This document shows, piece after piece, positions 19,671 through 21,155 of a DNA stretch of 21,155 nucleotides. A program made the position numbers and the translations under genes. The DNA comes from a virus. How positions within the stretch are numbered: position 1 is the stretch's first letter; each line of letters starts with the position of its first letter. Under the pieces are notes generated by a model. It did no database searches and was not told the DNA's origin. It was given only the letters and a program-made list of their open reading frames with translations. The stretch lies in the IMG/VR virus record IMGVR_UViG_3300008952_001682, positions 1 to 21,155 of that record; one strand, 5' to 3'.

Positions 19671-19801
19671 AACGTTTCTTTAATCATTACATTAGTTAAC
19701 TTATCACATAGGTCATCATAGTCACGCGTGTGTATAGCATATTCTTGCTTACCATTCACGTCTACTGTAACTCTAAATAATACTTCATTTTTAAATTTCA
19801 T
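19667..19801 (-). CDS. Small protein of unknown function (44 aa)
   Basis: The ATG at 19801 overlaps the stop of the DUF1599-like gene by 4 bases, and its TGA overlaps the next ATG. The product (MKFKNEVLFRVTVDVNGK, then a DYDDLCDKLTNVMIKETL end) looks like two beta strands and a helix. No family is recognised. Double ATGA coupling is strong support for translation. Confidence 0.62.
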   Translation of the reverse strand: MKFKNEVLFRVTVDVNGKQEYAIHTRDYDDLCDKLTNVMIKETL

Positions 19802-20106
19802 TGTCTTTCTTTAAATAATGCTAAACCAAGGTGACAATAGTTTATTATATCTGCAAACCTTGATTCAATAGTTTCTGCTTTCTTTAAATTCGCATCATTT
19901 AAATGCGCATAAACACTCGATATTTGCTTATCAAAAAACGCTCCCCAAACTTTAAGTGGTACAGTATTTAATCTATCTGCAGTATTTTTAAAGTTCGCAA
20001 GAACATCTCTATCTTGTTGAGTGTATTCAGGTCCTTTAGATTTCATTATATCTTTCGACATATAATCTAAAGCCTTACTTAATTTGTTAAATTCTTTCTG
20101 TGTCAT
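19798..20106 (-). CDS. DUF1599-like (nucleotide-modification-associated) protein
   Basis: This 102-residue helical protein has KGPEYTQQDRDVLANFKNTA, then PLKVWGAFFDKQISSVYAHL, and ETIESRFADIINYCHLGLAL. This pattern is seen in DUF1599-type phage proteins associated with nucleotide modification and in MazG-like folds. Conserved acidic and Asn residues (D, N, E, D) could bind metal-nucleotide. No reaction is established. It is followed by two tiny coupled ORFs. Confidence 0.6.
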   Translation of the reverse strand: MTQKEFNKLSKALDYMSKDIMKSKGPEYTQQDRDVLANFKNTADRLNTVPLKVWGAFFDKQISSVYAHLNDANLKKAETIESRFADIINYCHLGLALFKERQ

Positions 20107-20110
20107 AGTT

Positions 20111-20392
20111 TTAATCTAGTAATACCATATAAGCTTTTGGACTATTTTGTCTAAACCAATCTAAAGCTTTCCTCATTTCATCTACAAGTTTATTTGTTGA
20201 TTCATAACCTTTATTCATAGCTAATACGAATTCGGCTCCTTTTATAAAATCATACATACTTAATTCTGTACGATTTAAATAAAACTCTTCCCCACTAAAT
20301 GGATTACTTACTGTGTCTCCATGAGAATAATGTTCTCCATTAAACCATTTAGGTAATTTAGTCTTGGTATTCTCCATAGTCTTCTGTTTCAT
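20111..20392 (-). CDS. Conserved-type phage protein of unknown function
   Basis: The 93-residue product has LPKWFNGEHYSHGDTVSNPFSG, then LNRTELSMYDFIKGAEFVL, and ends with KALDWFRQNSPKAYMVLLD. I recall related small proteins in marine phages (NPFSGE … ELSMYDFI … NPKAYMVLLD) with no known function. An internal ATG at 20377 would shorten it by five residues and reduce the overlap with the upstream gene from 35 to 20 bases; either start is possible. Confidence 0.72.
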   Translation of the reverse strand: MKQKTMENTKTKLPKWFNGEHYSHGDTVSNPFSGEEFYLNRTELSMYDFIKGAEFVLAMNKGYESTNKLVDEMRKALDWFRQNSPKAYMVLLD

Positions 20393-20831
20393 ACATTAAT
20401 TCTTCTTTTTTCTCATCAAACTTATCTGAAAACCAATCTTCATAAGCATAAGCCCAAGAGGTTTCAGCTTCATATTCCATACTATCCCATATAGAATAGC
20501 TAATCCAAACATGACCACCATCTCTTAATGTATCCATTACTCTTTCCATCCACTCTTCATGAGCTTCATAGTAATAAACATCTTGGTCCCAATATGGATT
20601 GTTGTTATGGTCATCTGTACATATAAACACTTCATAGCCATCAGCTGTGGTTTCAGTATATATTATTAAATCCTCTTTACCATTAGCCCAATCGCTATTA
20701 GTATCAAGTGTACCACCCCAATCTTCGAGTAGTACTTTTTTTGCGTCTTCATCTTGTAAACCAAAGATGATTCCGTCTTTTTCTAATTCTTCCCTGACTA
20801 TAACAGGTGTTAAAATTTTCTTTTTACTCAT
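20358..20831 (-). CDS. Very acidic protein of unknown function
   Basis: The 157-residue product has about 42 Asp/Glu and 13 Lys/Arg by my count, concentrated in the C-terminal half (EEWMERVMDTL, YEDWFSDKFDEKKEEL, YETEDYGEYQD), and is rich in Trp and Tyr. Such charge is seen in DNA-mimic inhibitors of restriction or other DNA-binding proteins, but also in unrelated proteins. The N-terminus (KKKILTPVIVREEL) is the only basic part. No enzymatic motif is found. It is expressed in the rightmost, probably early, part of the minus-strand block. Confidence 0.68.
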   Translation of the reverse strand: MSKKKILTPVIVREELEKDGIIFGLQDEDAKKVLLEDWGGTLDTNSDWANGKEDLIIYTETTADGYEVFICTDDHNNNPYWDQDVYYYEAHEEWMERVMDTLRDGGHVWISYSIWDSMEYEAETSWAYAYEDWFSDKFDEKKEELMYETEDYGEYQD

Positions 20832-20833
20832 AG

Positions 20834-21064
20834 TTAATCTACTTTAAATAATTTATCTCCATACTTCCAATTAATAGTATCCCATTTAGTGTCATTTGTA
20901 TCACTTAAATTAATTAAGTCCCTAATGTCACCCATGGTTAACTCATGAAACATAGTATGTAAATGTAATTTTGCTATTAATATCCTACCAGAATGAGGAT
21001 ACTTCTTAGCATTTAATTTAATTGCTTTTTTTATTTCTGGTTTTAATCTTTCGTATAAATTCAT
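20834..21064 (-). CDS. Small protein of unknown function (76 aa)
   Basis: The product begins MNLYERLKPEIKKAIKLNAKKYPHS, continues TMFHELTMGDIRDLINLS and ends near KYGDKLFKVD. The first half is basic and helical. I recall short phage proteins starting MNLYERLKPE but know no function. Its ATG overlaps the stop of the partial gene to the right by 4 bases, and it ends 2 bases before the next start. Confidence 0.7.
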   Translation of the reverse strand: MNLYERLKPEIKKAIKLNAKKYPHSGRILIAKLHLHTMFHELTMGDIRDLINLSDTNDTKWDTINWKYGDKLFKVD

Positions 21065-21155
21065 TTCGTTATCTCATTTATATATTCTTCCATATTTACT
21101 ATTTCTTTTGCAAGACCAAGTAAATCTCTTAATCCATTTATCTCATAAGAAGATA
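21061..21155 (-). CDS. 3' end of an unknown gene (partial)
   Basis: An open frame runs in from the right edge and ends at TGA 21061-21063, overlapping the next ATG. The 30 visible residues include YEINGLRDLLGLAKEIVNME and end in NEITK, an acidic helix. Nothing can be said of function. Confidence 0.55.
   Translation of the reverse strand, partial: SSYEINGLRDLLGLAKEIVNMEEYINEITK

Noticed and set aside
1-21155. CRISPR array, insertion sequence or attachment site
   Set aside because: No spaced direct repeats, transposase or integrase gene, or duplicated tRNA end was found on reading both strands.

Overview
The window reads as part of the genome of a double-stranded DNA phage, AT-rich, densely packed and full of start/stop overlaps (ATGA). 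The host is most likely a Bacteroidota bacterium, perhaps marine. Reasons: almost no start codon is preceded by a Shine-Dalgarno sequence; the secreted proteins carry Bacteroidota-like signals (…IFAQ in the first gene, short lipoboxes in two others); and the cargo includes a Kazal-type lipoprotein and Kdo-sugar genes suited to an LPS-bearing host. No capsid, tail, portal, terminase or DNA polymerase gene is in view. The host call is an inference.

There are two converging transcription blocks. Positions 1-2406, plus strand, hold a short run ending in a lysis module: an exported thioredoxin-fold protein that lacks CxxC (5'-truncated by the window edge), a staphylococcal-nuclease-type enzyme, a possible 12-residue four-cysteine peptide, a small unknown, an M15 peptidase endolysin, a spanin-like lipoprotein, a two-helix holin candidate, and a 40-residue membrane peptide with an EF-hand-like loop. 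Everything from 2360 to the right edge is on the minus strand and reads right to left.

In transcription order the minus strand holds: (a) 21155-19587, small unknowns, a very acidic protein, a DUF1599-like protein and two tiny ATGA-coupled peptides; (b) an RNA island, with an unassigned 85-nt structured RNA (19503-19587) followed by tRNA-Asp(GTC) (19424-19497); (c) 19404-16028, unknowns, an ATP-dependent DNA ligase, a 3D/double-psi-barrel protein, and a likely promoter driving an HTH regulator and a sigma-70-like factor; (d) 15953-13781, a recombination set of ERF annealing protein, RecE/RecB-like exonuclease and a small SSB-like protein, plus a Cys-cluster protein; (e) 13784-9361, a T7 gp4-like primase-helicase, a thymidylate-synthase-superfamily enzyme, a GIY-YIG/MazG fusion, a second MazG-like protein, a PD-(D/E)XK nuclease and small basic or membrane proteins; (f) 9359-6452, a class I ribonucleotide reductase (nrdB, nrdA) with a Kazal-inhibitor lipoprotein between the subunits; (g) 6462-2360, a tightly overlapped sugar operon: JmjC-type oxygenase, cupin, CMP-Kdo synthetase (kdsB), Kdo-8-phosphate synthase (kdsA), a GT8-like glycosyltransferase and a GT29 sialyltransferase-like enzyme.

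Taken together, the minus strand makes nucleotides (RNR, ThyA family, MazG), replicates and recombines DNA, and encodes a sigma factor for redirecting transcription. The most distinctive part is the sugar operon. It appears to make CMP-Kdo and hand it to a GT29-fold transferase, giving a candidate phage-encoded surface-glycan or virion-glycan modification pathway. The structured RNA beside the tRNA and the Kazal lipoprotein are the other strong leads.
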